Positions 45,760 to 56,809 of a stretch of DNA of 64,000 bases are shown here, piece after piece. Location of the stretch: NCBI GenBank assembly GCA_020080175.1, contig JAGHQL010000013.1, forward strand, positions 161,959 through 225,958, read 5' to 3'. The notes below the pieces were generated by a model. It was not told the origin of the DNA. It saw only the letters and a program-made list of their open reading frames with translations, and searched no databases. Made by a program: the position numbers and the translations under genes. The number at the start of each line of letters is the position of its first letter. Position 1 is the first letter of the stretch. The stretch is from Glutinoglossum americanum. Lineage: Eukaryota > Ascomycota > Geoglossomycetes > Geoglossales > Geoglossaceae.

Positions 45760-46503
45760 GCTGGTGATTGTATCGTATCGTTTGGTTTTTTTGGGCTAGG
45801 GATATACATATATATACAGAGGCGGCGGCCAAAAGTCTTCGCACTCCGGCCCCCAGGGCCCAACTAGAACCTTAGTCATATTTGACCCAAACACAACCTA
45901 CGCCAACCCCCAAACCCACCCGGAAGCCACGCTTAACAAGCAGCACGACGCCCACGAGCACCAGCCCCTTGCGGAAGAAGACGCCATAGTCAAGCGAGCG
46001 ACGCAGACCACCGGAGCCTCCCAGAAGAACCACCCCCGGACCCCCCCAAGAAGAAAAGAAAAAAAAAAAAAAAGACCAGACAGCGTAGCCGCGACCCCGC
46101 AGCTTTCGCGCGCCTCGAACCCGGAGCACGGCACTACCAGCACCGGGCCGGCGAGGCGCAACGCGGCCGTCGCTAACCAGGATGCAGTGTGGGATGGCTT
46201 GGCGGATGGAGTGCTCGGCGCCGTCGCTGTGGTTCGGGTTGGGGTGCGTGCTGGAGGTCGCTGGGTGAGCGGGTAGTTAGGTAGGTTTGGGTCGCTAGAG
46301 TTTAGTTGGGGGGGGTGCGTGCCGACTAGACTCTAGGCTCCCCTACGCGAGGTGTCTGAAGAAAACTTCATGGCCGCTCCGCCTCTGTATACATTTTTGC
46401 CCATTACTCTCTATGAACGTCTCTTCAGAACTTGTCTTCTAAAAATTAAAATTAAAAATATAAAGAAAAGGAAAAAAAAAAAAAAATGCCAAGAGCATGC
46501 AAC
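45760..46503. other. Intergenic, tail-to-tail hydrolase/BET4
   Basis: 744 bp, GC-rich in the middle with poly-A runs (46059-46073 and 46472-46485). Plus-strand frames give only low-complexity peptide. No gene supported. Confidence 0.45.
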
Positions 46504-47874
46504 TCATTCCAACACCCCAACCCCCCTCTTCCAATCCTTCCACCTCCCCGCCCTCAACGGGTCCAAAACTTCCAGCTTCCCCAACCACCCCATAACCTCC
46601 TCCTCACCCACCCCGCCATCCCTCCTCCCGGGATCAACCCGTCCAATCATCCTCCCATAAACCACCAGCGCCTCGAACACCCATTTGCAGTCCTCGACGT
46701 CGCCGGAGTCGAGGAGGTCGCGGAGCGTGGCGAGGGTTTGGGCGAGGTAGTGGGATTTTTGGGGGGGAGTCAGGGTTGTTATTGATTTCCGGGAGGGGGA
46801 CGGGGAAGGGGGTGATTTGGGGGAGCAGGTTGTGAGGAGGAGGTAGGTGTGGTAGAACCAGAGGGACTGGTCGTAGGGGTCCGTGTAGAGGGCGCGAGTT
46901 ATGAGGGAGAGCTCTAGACAGCCATCAGCGTTTTAGTTTACTATATATGAAAAGGGGGGGGGGGACGGGGTAAAACCAGACCATTTTCAAAAAACCGCAA
47001 CCTCTCCGACGCATCCGCCCGCCGGACGTCGAGGACCCTAATCCCCCACGCGGCGCGGGCATGCCACGCGGAAAAGTTACTCAGGTTCGCCTCGACCATG
47101 CGATTCGCGTAGTCGAACTCCGCCTCGACCACCTCGCCGCCCTTCTCGCGCATCATCCCGACCAGCTCCTCACTCACCAGCCTCCGGTAGCCCCACCCGT
47201 GGAAATTCCGCGGGTCGCGCGAGAGGAGGGTGGAGCAGAGCGCGAGTTCCGAGATGAAGATGGGGAGGGAGGAGGAGGCGGGGAGGAGGAGGAGGGATTG
47301 CTGGAGGAGCCAGTGGCGGTGGGTGTAGAGGGTGTAGGCTTTCGGGTGGGTGAGATGGAGGGGGAGGAGGAATTTGAGGTCTGTTTGGAGGAGGGGTTGG
47401 GGTTTTGAGTTGGGAGAGTGGAGGAGGTGGGTTAGGATTAGGCGTCTGTAGTTCCAGATTGTGGAGTATTCCGGGTTGAGGGTTAGGAGGGCGGTGATCT
47501 GGGAGAGGGTTGCGGTGGTGTAATCTTTTTCTACCATCTACCATATAATCTAATGTTAGCACCTGTTCCCCCCATGTGTACGGATATATATATACATAGG
47601 AACCACGATTTCGTATACAGCTATTTATTTTTCTTCCCAACCACCAACAATATTCCACATCCCGAAACACGGCGCCAACGTACCTTCTCCTGCACCAACG
47701 CCACAAGATTCCGGTACTCCTCGATCTTAGCAAGCTCCTTCGCACGGGCTTGTCCGGTGCGAGCCAGACGGGAGCTGGAGGGACGCGGAACGCCGTGCTG
47801 TAGGTTTTTATTAGTAGGACGAGCTTCTCAGTGGAGGGCGAAGAGGACGACAGGTGAGAACTTACGCTTGCCAT
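46504..47874 (-). CDS. BET4: Rab geranylgeranyltransferase alpha subunit Bet4
   Basis: Four exons (47874-47866, 47797-47684, 47537-46982, 46913-46504) give 362 residues. Prenyltransferase alpha repeats are clear: LNPEYSTIWNYRRLIL, HPKAYTLYTHRHWLL, DPRNFHGWGYRRLVS, NLSNFSAWHARAAW and DPYDQSLWFYHTYLL. The start MAS-HGVPRPSSS is the standard N-terminus of this subunit. With Bet2 it attaches geranylgeranyl groups to Rab GTPases brought by the escort protein. Exon 1 is only 9 nt, and the third intron has a weak donor (GTCTGG), accepted because the frame and the repeat structure are restored. Codons are strongly biased to C and G in places. Confidence 0.88.
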
Positions 47875-48916
47875 GGCGAAGAGGGTATGAGGGAGGCGTT
47901 GCAAAGGTAGTAGTTGTGGACGAGCTGGGTTGGTGGTGGAGTTGTAGCTATGTTTTAGGCACGTGGTGTAGAGTACCACCGATAAGAGAGCTCGTTATCG
48001 GAAAGCGCTTGTTCATGTCCCCACATCCCACACTCCACCATCCCCACTCATAGGAGATGGCCCGCCCAGATCTAAGAGGATAGATACAACTACCAGGTGC
48101 GAACGTACATACATGTATCCTGAACATCTGCTCTAATAAAACAAACATCGTCGAGACAAAAATCCCGCTTTTATATCCACCTCCTCCATCAGATTCCCAT
48201 TAGAGATATCGAGAAAGGAAAAAAAAGCCTCAGAGTTGTCCTCCTACATCCTTCGTCGTCCTTCGTCGTCCTTCTTTGCTGTGATTTATTTATCACTTGT
48301 ATTGTTTGTAATATCTCGTTACTATGAACTCGGCTCTTGTTAGAATAATCCTATACGGTGATATTTATTGAATGTTGTACTTACAATTTCCTTTCCCTTC
48401 TCCTTTTTTTTCCTTTCTCATTTTATAATATATTCTATTTTATTTTATTTTTTGCGCATGTCGAGACTTGAACTGTGGACGTGCCGGTTATTGTGAGGTG
48501 AGTTAAGTTGGCATATGTGCTTTCTGAGGGGGTGAATTGTCTCGTGTTAACTTGGTCGCAACATAACACTATGGATACTATTCTCTTATGTGGCATGACA
48601 TCTAATTTGTAGGCTTCTTGTGACAATTACATTCTTCATCGAGCGCTTTATTTAGTGATAACCCGGTTACTGAGGCATGTTGAGGGTTTCCGAGGCGTCG
48701 TTGGTATTACAAGCTTGCCTATGGGGCTTCATTCAATAGAAGCAACTTGAGCGCCATCAGCAACAGGTACTTCTCATCGGCCACCTCTGGATATATAGTC
48801 TCTGTCCGTCTATCTCGCTCATCTAATAAATATTCGTAGTAACAGTACGCCATACCCGGCCAATGCTCATTCTACGCTGTGGATTTTTGGGAAATGAAGG
48901 AAATGAGTGCTATCCT
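47875..48916. other. Intergenic BET4-TMEM135-like gene
   Basis: About 1 kb. Contains a small CCTTCGTCGT repeat (48248-48275) and a TTTTATTTTATTTT run near 48435. A tRNA-like TTCAAGTCTCGAC on the minus strand (about 48450-48475) was examined and dismissed. Confidence 0.45.
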
Positions 48917-50300
48917 CTACGACTCATTCAGTATCGTCCCTAATACCCTTCCTAGAACTCCCCTGACTCTTTGCTTATTTTCCTGCACGCATGTAATGAT
49001 TATCGCTGTACTCAGTGCGAATGCCAGCGTCTCTCGCCATTGATACTGGTATCGGGCAGTCAGCTCTCCGTTTGGGAATCCTCGCGTGCTCGTTGAGCGA
49101 GCATGACAAACCTACCTTCCTTTCGTATCTTCGAGGCAGCAGAATAGCTGCGGCTCTGGGTGCGACAAAGAGTGCCACTTCTTGCCTTCTCTTCTCAGCT
49201 TCGATCAGAATACTCCACCCACACGTAGCGCACCCTGCACCCACGCAAAGACCCCCATCCCACATTAGTGGTGTGATTCTGTCGTAACTGATCAATCGAG
49301 GTCCGAGTCGTGTTCTTGAGAGGCAAACAGAATAATAAAATAAACTGACGAAGGCCCCGAGAAAAGCTGATGATCGAGTCGCATCTTTGAGGGCCTGGAT
49401 AAACGCGCCTCGGGAGGGGGTCCGAATTCGCATTATGACGTTAAGTGGAAGGTAAGTAGCAAGAGCGAACCTGAACGTTCTTGCAAATCGACTTGCGGCA
49501 TGCAGTTCGCAGCTCGGTCCAACACCCATGTGCACCATTTCACAGGGTATTGGGGTAGTTATTGCGGGGTCACCCCATTCGAGTGGCCAACTGTGCTCCT
49601 TGCACATACCCTGCAGCAGCGGTGCCTGGCCAGTCTCTTTTCCGTAGATGAACTCTCCAGATCGCACCTTACGTAGCGCTTCAACCAATCTATCGTCGAC
49701 CTGAGCGACTTCCTGAATCCATTCATTGTACGCGCGAGGCAGTCGGTCAGGTCGGTAGAACCAGGCCCACATCACCATCCCAGAGCTAAAAGCGAAGACC
49801 CCGGCGTCAGCTGTACGGCCGATAAATGACTCAAGGCGCGTCCATCTGCCTGTTGCAACTCTACGCGCTTTTCTCGTCGACCAGAGCTCTCCGACTACCA
49901 CGTCTAAGGCCCTTGTGACCGCATATAGCGTCAAGTCCATAGTCTTTCCCGCGAGTGGCGGGGTTGTCCGGGCCCGCAACTCATCGCCTTCTTTTGCTTC
50001 AAGGGAAGAGGATTCGGCTGACTGAATATAAGAAGTGGCCCTACGATCGGCAATTACTTGTGCCTTGGGGATATTAGGTCGGATATGTAATAATCTCATG
50101 CCAATCCATGCGGACAACCAAGCAGCTAAGAACCTGGCGAGAATCCTCCTATGCTGCAGGGTAGTTGTCCAACCCACCTGCTTTGGAGGGTTAAACAGTC
50201 GTACGAGAAGCCGCTGAACCAGCGGCTGTAGGAGAGTAGAGCCTCCCACTAGAGTCCCACAAAATGCCGGGAATCTATTAAGCGCAAGAGCTCCCAGCAA
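48917..50300 (-). CDS. TMEM135-like multi-pass membrane protein (5' partial)
   Basis: Exons 50300-49116 and 49045-48917 are joined by a 70-nt intron (AAG|GTAGG...CCAG|TAT), ending WRETLAFALSTAIIITCVQE and GVLGRVLGTILNES. Hydrophobic blocks with the TMEM135 layout are seen: FPAFCGTLVGGSTLLQ, MDLTLYAVTRALDVVVGE, DAGVFAFSSGMVMWAWFYRP and a cysteine in MVHMGVGPSCELH. The family is linked to peroxisomes, lipid droplets and mitochondrial dynamics in animals; fungal roles are poorly known. The frame remains open upstream of 50300 without an ATG (a branch-like GCTAAC and acceptor GTCAG lie at about 50320-50312), so at least one 5' exon is missing here. Confidence 0.65.
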
Positions 50301-52702
50301 AATTCGATATATCTGACGTGAAACGTTAGCTCCGGAATCGTGTGGGGGAGTAGTAATGAGTAATGCATGACGAGAATGATATAATTAACAGAAATCAAAG
50401 CCAATACCAATTAGAAAACAGATCCTTGCCCCGTGTCTTATCTAGCAAGAGTGGAGAACCTTTCGCTTTCGTAAATCATTTGGTCAAACCGACCATCAAA
50501 ATATCCCCGGAGCATTTTTGCAAAAATGACCGACGCAGTGACGATGACAGGAACAGTGAAGGAATTATTAGGGTCGGATGCCGATGAACTTACTGACGAT
50601 ATTAGACCTTGCCTTCTCTTACCGCCTCTTAACTGAGAGAGAAGAAGGTTAAAGATCCTAGGACTAGTGGTGGACAGATACCCCAGGGCATAGGCGCGGA
50701 GAAGGCTAGAAAGACGTTAACGGGGTCACAGCTGGGCCTGGACCAACCACATGTGGCGGGGCGGTCAGCCGCAAAAGCATCATGGCTTGCTTACGGCTTG
50801 AAGGTTCCAAGGTCTATTGGTGGACCCGCCAATGAGACGGCGGGAGCCATAGCTGGCTCTTCCTATCCTAGATACGATTTCGTCGTGACAATCCGGGTTT
50901 TCTGCGGCTCTCTTGGATATCTGGCGAGCTTGGCATTTGGGACGGGCTGTTGGTGATTTAGCTTGTGCCGATCAAAATGTTGGAATCCCCGACTAAGGGG
51001 TATGCAAAACCATAAACGAAAAGCACAAGGGTTGATTGAAAGGCTGGAGAATGGGACAGGCGCACGATGCGCCACCGGCCGTTCAGTTTATGGTTCCACA
51101 AGGATTGCCGAGGTTGATCGAGTTCCGTGGCCAGAATTCAGCCACAGGCAATCTTCGGTATTTCCTCGCAAGCCGGCAGCAACAACAATATCTACGGATG
51201 CGCAGTTTAAGTGGTTGAAAACGTTTCTACCGGCTCGCCAAACTTCCCCTGTACACACAGGACATCCGGTTTAGGGCTAGGGGGCCCAGGAATTCTCTCG
51301 GCGAGGGTTATGCGTAGAGGGTTTTTAGGTCGGTTGGGATTCAAACTCTCGGTGAGACATAGAGTGGTTGCGCAACGCAACAAGCCCTATGTGCGAGTAC
51401 GACATCGATGGCGCATAACGTGGATGGAATGCACGAGTCTGGCAACGCAACCGATAAGATCCTGGAGATCCTGGGATGGTTGGAACAGTGTAGCATATAG
51501 CCCGAAAGTTTCACATTGTCACCTGCCCCATGACAGGCGATCTCAATACTCCGCCTGCAGTTTTGGATATGATGGAGCGCAGGCTGAAGTGCAAAGTATC
51601 GAATAGAGCCCAGGCGTTAGAAGACATGCGGAGTGACCGCGATTAGGTTTACCCCGTAGATTCCTTCAGCGGAAGAATGTTGCTGAGCTGTCCCACCACC
51701 ACCTTGTTTACGCTCCTCCCGTGGCCCTTTCCCTGTCGGACGGTGCGGTAGTGGAAAGGCAATCCTGATGTTTGTGGACTGACGCTTCGTTCTTTTGGTC
51801 CCTTCTGGCCGTGGAATGCGAGCGGATTGGTGGCAAGTCAAGATAGGCGGATCGTCAGGGAATCAAAACCAAGTTTGTTCGTTTTCTGGTGGTCTGGAGA
51901 ATACCGTCCGCATCCACGGTAGAGCTCGGCGAATCGTCTCGCATGTGACAGCTGTGGTGGTAGCCTACCCTGGCAGCAACGGTTCTCGGCGCGAAGCCAC
52001 CGCCAAATCCGTTGTAGGCGAACACTTCGCACAATGCACCGATGCCCGGTGATAGGGCCTTTAAAGAACTGCCCGGATGACTTATGACTTATGTTACCTT
52101 CGACACTCCTACGCCGACAGTCCCTCTGTAGCTTCTTCCTCGCAGCCTTCACAGCCTTCACAGCCTTCGCGACCTCCACAGCAGCCTTTGCCTCAGCGTC
52201 CGGTCATTGAAACTCTAAAGGCCCGTCAGTCCTTCACCCCGCCATCTGCACCGGAGAGCGTGGTGCTCGTCCGGAAAAAGTCTGGAGCCCACCGTCCGTC
52301 TTCAATCATCCTTCCCGTGTAACAGCAAGGATTAGCACCACTTAAAGCTCCGGAAAGTTGTATGTCCCTGATAGATACGCGCAACTAAGAACTGAGAGGT
52401 TCGCGGCCAGCGTCGTAAAGGTCCGCTCAACAAAGCCATAATCCGTGACATCGCCCGCAAAAGGCACGAAAGGCACGAAAGGCAAAAGCACTCCAACCCG
52501 GCCCGTCGGGGGTGATGATGACTTCTTTGGCAACGGGCATTGGAAGTTTTCAGCGCTTTAGGCATTCCTTCGGCTCGTATTGATCTTCTTTGACGCGGAT
52601 ACCGAAACATTCCGTTCCCATTTCGACATCGACAGATTGCCCATCTTTGACGTGGCGGAGGTCCCGCGGGAGGGGTTTGCCCAACAACCTTTTAAAAACA
52701 TC
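50301..52702. other. 2.4-kb stretch without a supported gene
   Basis: Should contain the 5' exon of the TMEM135-like gene (minus) and the bHLH promoter (plus). Small tandem repeats occur at 52146-52172 (CTTCACAGC units) and 52458-52480 (AAAGGCACG units). Several open frames of 60-130 codons have no motif I recognise. Confidence 0.45.
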
Positions 52703-54138
52703 ATGGCCTCTTCACGATCACCTGTTTACCAGCTTCCTTTCGGCTGTGAGTGAGGCTGTTTTGCACCCAGGAAAATACATCCAAGTGGCTAATCGTGCTG
52801 CTAGATTTCTCATCGGAAAATATAGAGCCTCTCTCCAGTTTTCCATACCCCTCGCCACCCGCGCCGACGGGCGTTCCGTTACTCGATGACAACGAGTCGT
52901 CCATGCTGGGGGACTTTTTCGAAAAAGTTAGCGGCCCCTCCTTTGATACCTCGGAATATTTCTTTGACAAGGCGCTACCACCGAGCGGGGATGAGCCGTA
53001 TCTATTTGGGTGGAGCGAAGAGCTTCCACCATCGTTTAATGGCCCGGCAACGTCGCTCTCGCAACCGCCGATGACATCGCAGAGTTATCTTGGGTTGAGC
53101 AACACTGGGCCTTTGGCGATGGAGGGGCTCCCAACAACATCGACGGAAGTTCTCTCGGTGGCATCTGCGTTCTCGCGCAATGGCCAACCGCATCAAAATG
53201 AACATGCGAATGACTTGTCTGATGATTCACTATTTCCAACGCGTGAAGTTGCAAACATTCTCATGGAAGTCAACAACACGCCCTCTTCTGGGCAGCGGTC
53301 AGTGGGTTCTTTCTCGACCCCCAACACCATACAGAGCGAGCACCAGAGAACTTCATCAAACCCCATGACACGAAGATTACAGCCTAACCACCTAATCGGA
53401 GGCTACTACTCTGCCCTAAATTTCCCACAGCAGCGAACGAGAACACCCATAGAAAGTTCTGAGGGGCTGTCGTCTAAGACAAAGATTGATATAAGGTGGG
53501 GCTCCGACGGAAATTTCCTCGGCAATGGATACTTGCCGCCGCCAGAGGAGGTATCGATGGAGGAAAAGGAAAAAGAAATGATGAAAAGGATGGAATGTCT
53601 TGTTTCCAGCAAGTCTAGCAGTACCAACAACTCGAGTCCCCCATCGCCAACCGATTCCAGGAAACAGGTGATTGGGGAGGTGTCTAGAGGCGCTCTAGAC
53701 AGTTCGAGTCACGACGAACCTGTCGATGATCAGGGAGACTCGAGACCTGGGAGAAAGAGAAAATGTACGAATGATGATGTTGGAGGCGAAGAAGATGGCG
53801 ACTTGCCAAACCTAAAGGCTAAAAAGGGCGGTCGACGTAAAAACTCATCATCAGATTCTTCCTTCAAGCGTCGCAAGTCTCAGTCAGGCAGCCAGAAGGC
53901 GATACGGGAGAATCTCACTGAGGAACAAAAGAGATCAAACCACATTATGTCCGAGCAGAAACGAAGAAATCTCATAAAACAGGGCTTCGACGATCTCTGC
54001 GAGCTTGTTCCAGATCTGAAGGGTGGTGGATATAGCAAGAGCGCTGTGCTTCTACAGTCGGCCGACTGGCTCGAAAATCTTCTGAAAGGTAATGACTTAC
54101 TTCGAAATATCCTGGCATCGTTAGAAGGGAGGACTTGA
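52703..54138 (+). CDS. bHLH transcription factor (Ino4-like helix-loop-helix)
   Basis: Two exons (52703-52745, 52805-54138) give 458 residues. The C-terminal bHLH is at about residues 388-450: basic region RSNHIMSEQKRRNLIKQGF, loop DLCELVPDLKGGGYSKS, helix 2 AVLLQSADWLENLL. H-x-x-x-E-x-x-R spacing (HIMSEQKRR) predicts binding to CANNTG boxes. The rest is Ser/Pro/Asn-rich and looks disordered, with a basic nuclear-signal-like run (RPGRKRK, KKGGRRK). Ino4 regulates phospholipid genes in yeast, but filamentous relatives have other targets, so the name is only a type. The start is supported by exon 1, MASSRSPVYQLPFG, joined in frame. Confidence 0.85.
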
Positions 54139-54802
54139 GCCCTTGTGTCCGTATATTGCCTGGGTGGTTACTCTGGGGCGGCATCTTTGGAGAGCATCCT
54201 CTCAACTATTTACTAGGGCAGCATATTGGAGTTTCGGCTTTTTTGCGTTGATGCTTACAAGGCGGAGTTTTTGCTTGGGAGGTAGGGGTGGCGGGATGGG
54301 GGAGGAAGAGGATATTCACATGATAATAATGATTAGTTAAGGGTAAGGCGATGGGGACCTAGCCGCTGGACGATACGGCGAACAGGAATATTGGAACGAC
54401 GGCTGTATCTTCCAGCTCGGATAGTCGTATACCCACATCGCGGGAATTTACTTAAATACTAGGGGAAATCAAATGAATTGGCCACAACTAGAAAGCTTGT
54501 GTCGTTATTCCCAACCAGATAAGCAAGATTTACATTATTTCAGACTATATGTAGTACAAACGTAAAAACGCGAAATGTTAGAGACATAAAGCCGTTGTCC
54601 TCTTTTGATAAATATTTATTTCCGGGAATTGGACTTTTGCTGGGTAAACAAGTGCGATAGACATGTGGACGAACCGGGCTAGGAGCTCTGGATTGTCAAC
54701 AGATGCGCCTGGCGAGGCTGGTTCGCGTCAGGCCCTGTCAGCCAACGCGACTCCACAAATAACAAAACAAAACGCCTTACACTCTGCCGAGGAACTTCGG
54801 AG
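54139..54802. other. Intergenic bHLH gene - CENP-Q gene
   Basis: 664 bp. An ATG at 54662 lies upstream of the CENP-Q start in another frame and could be an upstream ORF if transcription starts early. Nothing else seen. Confidence 0.45.
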
Positions 54803-56001
54803 ATGGTAAGCACTGCAACTCGTTCTACGCGGTGCGGTATGCTGATTCACGGATATAGGCTCCAGCACGCAAGAGGAAGCGCGGACGACCTCCCTCGACA
54901 AATGTTGAGGCGCGTCAACAGACACAACCCCGGACAAAGAGACGGAAAGAGCGTCAAGAAGACCCGCCCCACCGTGACGAGGAAGCAGAGGAAGTGGATG
55001 AAGGCGAGGAAGGAGAGGAACCTGACGGTACATCGGTAGCACCCTACCTTGCGCTCTGGCTGATCAATGATATCCGTAGTGGAACAATTTCCATTTCCAA
55101 TCCTCAAGCCACAAGTTCGGCGTATACCCAGGCAGATTGTTACTGGAAAATGGGATGTCCTACCCCAAGCTGCGCAAGAGCAAGTCCGGGAGTTGCTCAA
55201 AGCTATCGAACAACCAGTGTTAATGAGCTATCGCAACCACCGCCGACGGGAGGAGGCTCAAAGCATCCTGGGGTCTGTCTTGAGGAAGCTGACCACGAAA
55301 ATCCCGCGCATGCCATTCCCCTCGCAGGCAAAGGACGTCCATTTCAACTATGAGATGCTTTTAGATGCGAATGTATGTGTATTTCTCAGTTTCTAAAGAC
55401 ACTTCTGATAATTTGTGTAGAGAACGCTGGAAGCAAACCTTACGCCAGCAATGCATTCTATCAATCTGTTAACGGCAGAGATCGACAGAGAGGAATTGTT
55501 GCTTCAGGCCGATGAAACTAAGCTATCTGACCTGATGGGAAACGCAAAGGCGGCAGAGAGTTCACGAAAGTTGAAGGCACGGCAAGTGCGTTGCTTCTGC
55601 GGGACCGACCCCGCGATATATCCTATGTTTCCTGAAGAACTACTAAATCCTTTATATAGCTACATCCTCTACTCAAGGTGACCAAGGCTGCTGGGACTGA
55701 AGATGACGCTGATTCTATTGGGTTGGTGGATGTTGGACTGGTCAAGGCTGTAAGGCTCGACGTATGGACCAAAATTCCGCAATATCATTGCATGCTGCTA
55801 ATAGTGGATATGAAGTTTCAGCCGGATGAAGCCCTCGCGCCGTTGGTCAAGCAACTAGATGGACATCTGAAAAGCTTGGGGGAGAACACAGCGCAAATAA
55901 AGGTGCTTGGCGACGCTCTGGCCGGCACAAAAGCCATGGTGGACGACGCCCTGTACAAATGCTTGGGAACGTGGCAATACGAGAAAATCATCAGTATCTG
56001 A
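54803..56001 (+). CDS. fta7: Kinetochore protein of the CENP-Q family (Fta7-like)
   Basis: Five exons (54803-54805, 54859-55027, 55080-55372, 55421-55585, 55660-56001) give 323 residues. The first exon is just ATG, joined to GCTCCAGCACGC to give MAPARKRKRGRPP, an AT-hook-like basic start. An acidic/basic linker follows, then the CENP-Q alpha-helical region: WDVLPQAAQEQVRELLKAI, YEMLLDANRTLEANLTPAM, LLTAEIDREELLLQADETKL and LAPLVKQLDGHLKSL. CENP-Q pairs with CENP-U/Ame1-type partners in the constitutive centromere-associated network. A possible extra intron near 55753-55808 fails on phase, so it is read through. Family assignment rests on the helical pattern and is fairly good. Confidence 0.75.
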
Positions 56002-56809
56002 ATATTATACCCCAGGATCATCCGCCTGAGTTCGTAATGTGTGGGTTGTGCTTGTGCATCATGGGTCTGCAAGTTTCGTGTTTGGAGTTTGGAGTTAAGC
56101 AAATTATGCCATCGTGGGATTTGTATCTTTCATATACCGAGGGCCAAGGGAGATCGCGGACTTGATTCCAAGGAATAAACCAATCAGCCAAAATATGGTG
56201 CGGGCGATGGGGATGACCGGGTCTGGCTTCGGGAAGTCTCGGCACGTTCGCTGCAACTTCCATGCTGCTGATGAGTTATGGGTTCCCCGGACTATTGTAA
56301 AAGTATCCTCCCTAGTTGATGAGCTGGTCATTGAAAGCTGTGCAAGATCTTATACCTTTTACATAATGAAGCCATCTCCGCTCTTTGAGAAACCTTTCAC
56401 TACTCCTTTCACCGCTCTGCAGAGAGACGAGTCCGTACCAGAGACGATTACAAATCAATGCCCCCGCCACAGCCTTACCAACGAGCAGCGTGTTGATTTC
56501 GGTCTTTCTTGCCCCGCCCCATTCTGTAAACGGGCTACTTGGGAAAAGCACGGTTTTTAGTAGCTGCTCCTGTCCGTGGCCTTGGGTTGGGTACGAGAAA
56601 AGGCAGACTGACTAAACTGACAGCAGCAGCGCAAGGCCGAGCCACGTTATCCTATACCAGCGTCTCTGAGCGATCTCGGCCTCTTACGTCGTAGAACGCT
56701 GCTGTAGTGCCTGCAGTGCCACCACTCTCACTCGAGCGGTTTTTACGAACGAACTTTTACAACTCGGCATCGCGAACCCAACTAGCGCCCACAAACCAAG
56801 CTTTCGTTC
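56002..56809. other. Intergenic CENP-Q gene - acuM
   Basis: About 800 bp. Open frames at 56114-56560 (+) and 56331-56104 (-) have no recognisable domain. Nothing supported. Confidence 0.45.

Noticed and set aside
45872-46161. Two minus-strand ORFs with phenylalanine and glycine runs
   Set aside because: They are translations of a poly-A-containing low-complexity intergenic stretch.
48440-48490. tRNA-like TTCAAGTCTCGACATGCGC on the minus strand
   Set aside because: No matching acceptor stem, D arm or anticodon arm within 70-90 nt upstream.
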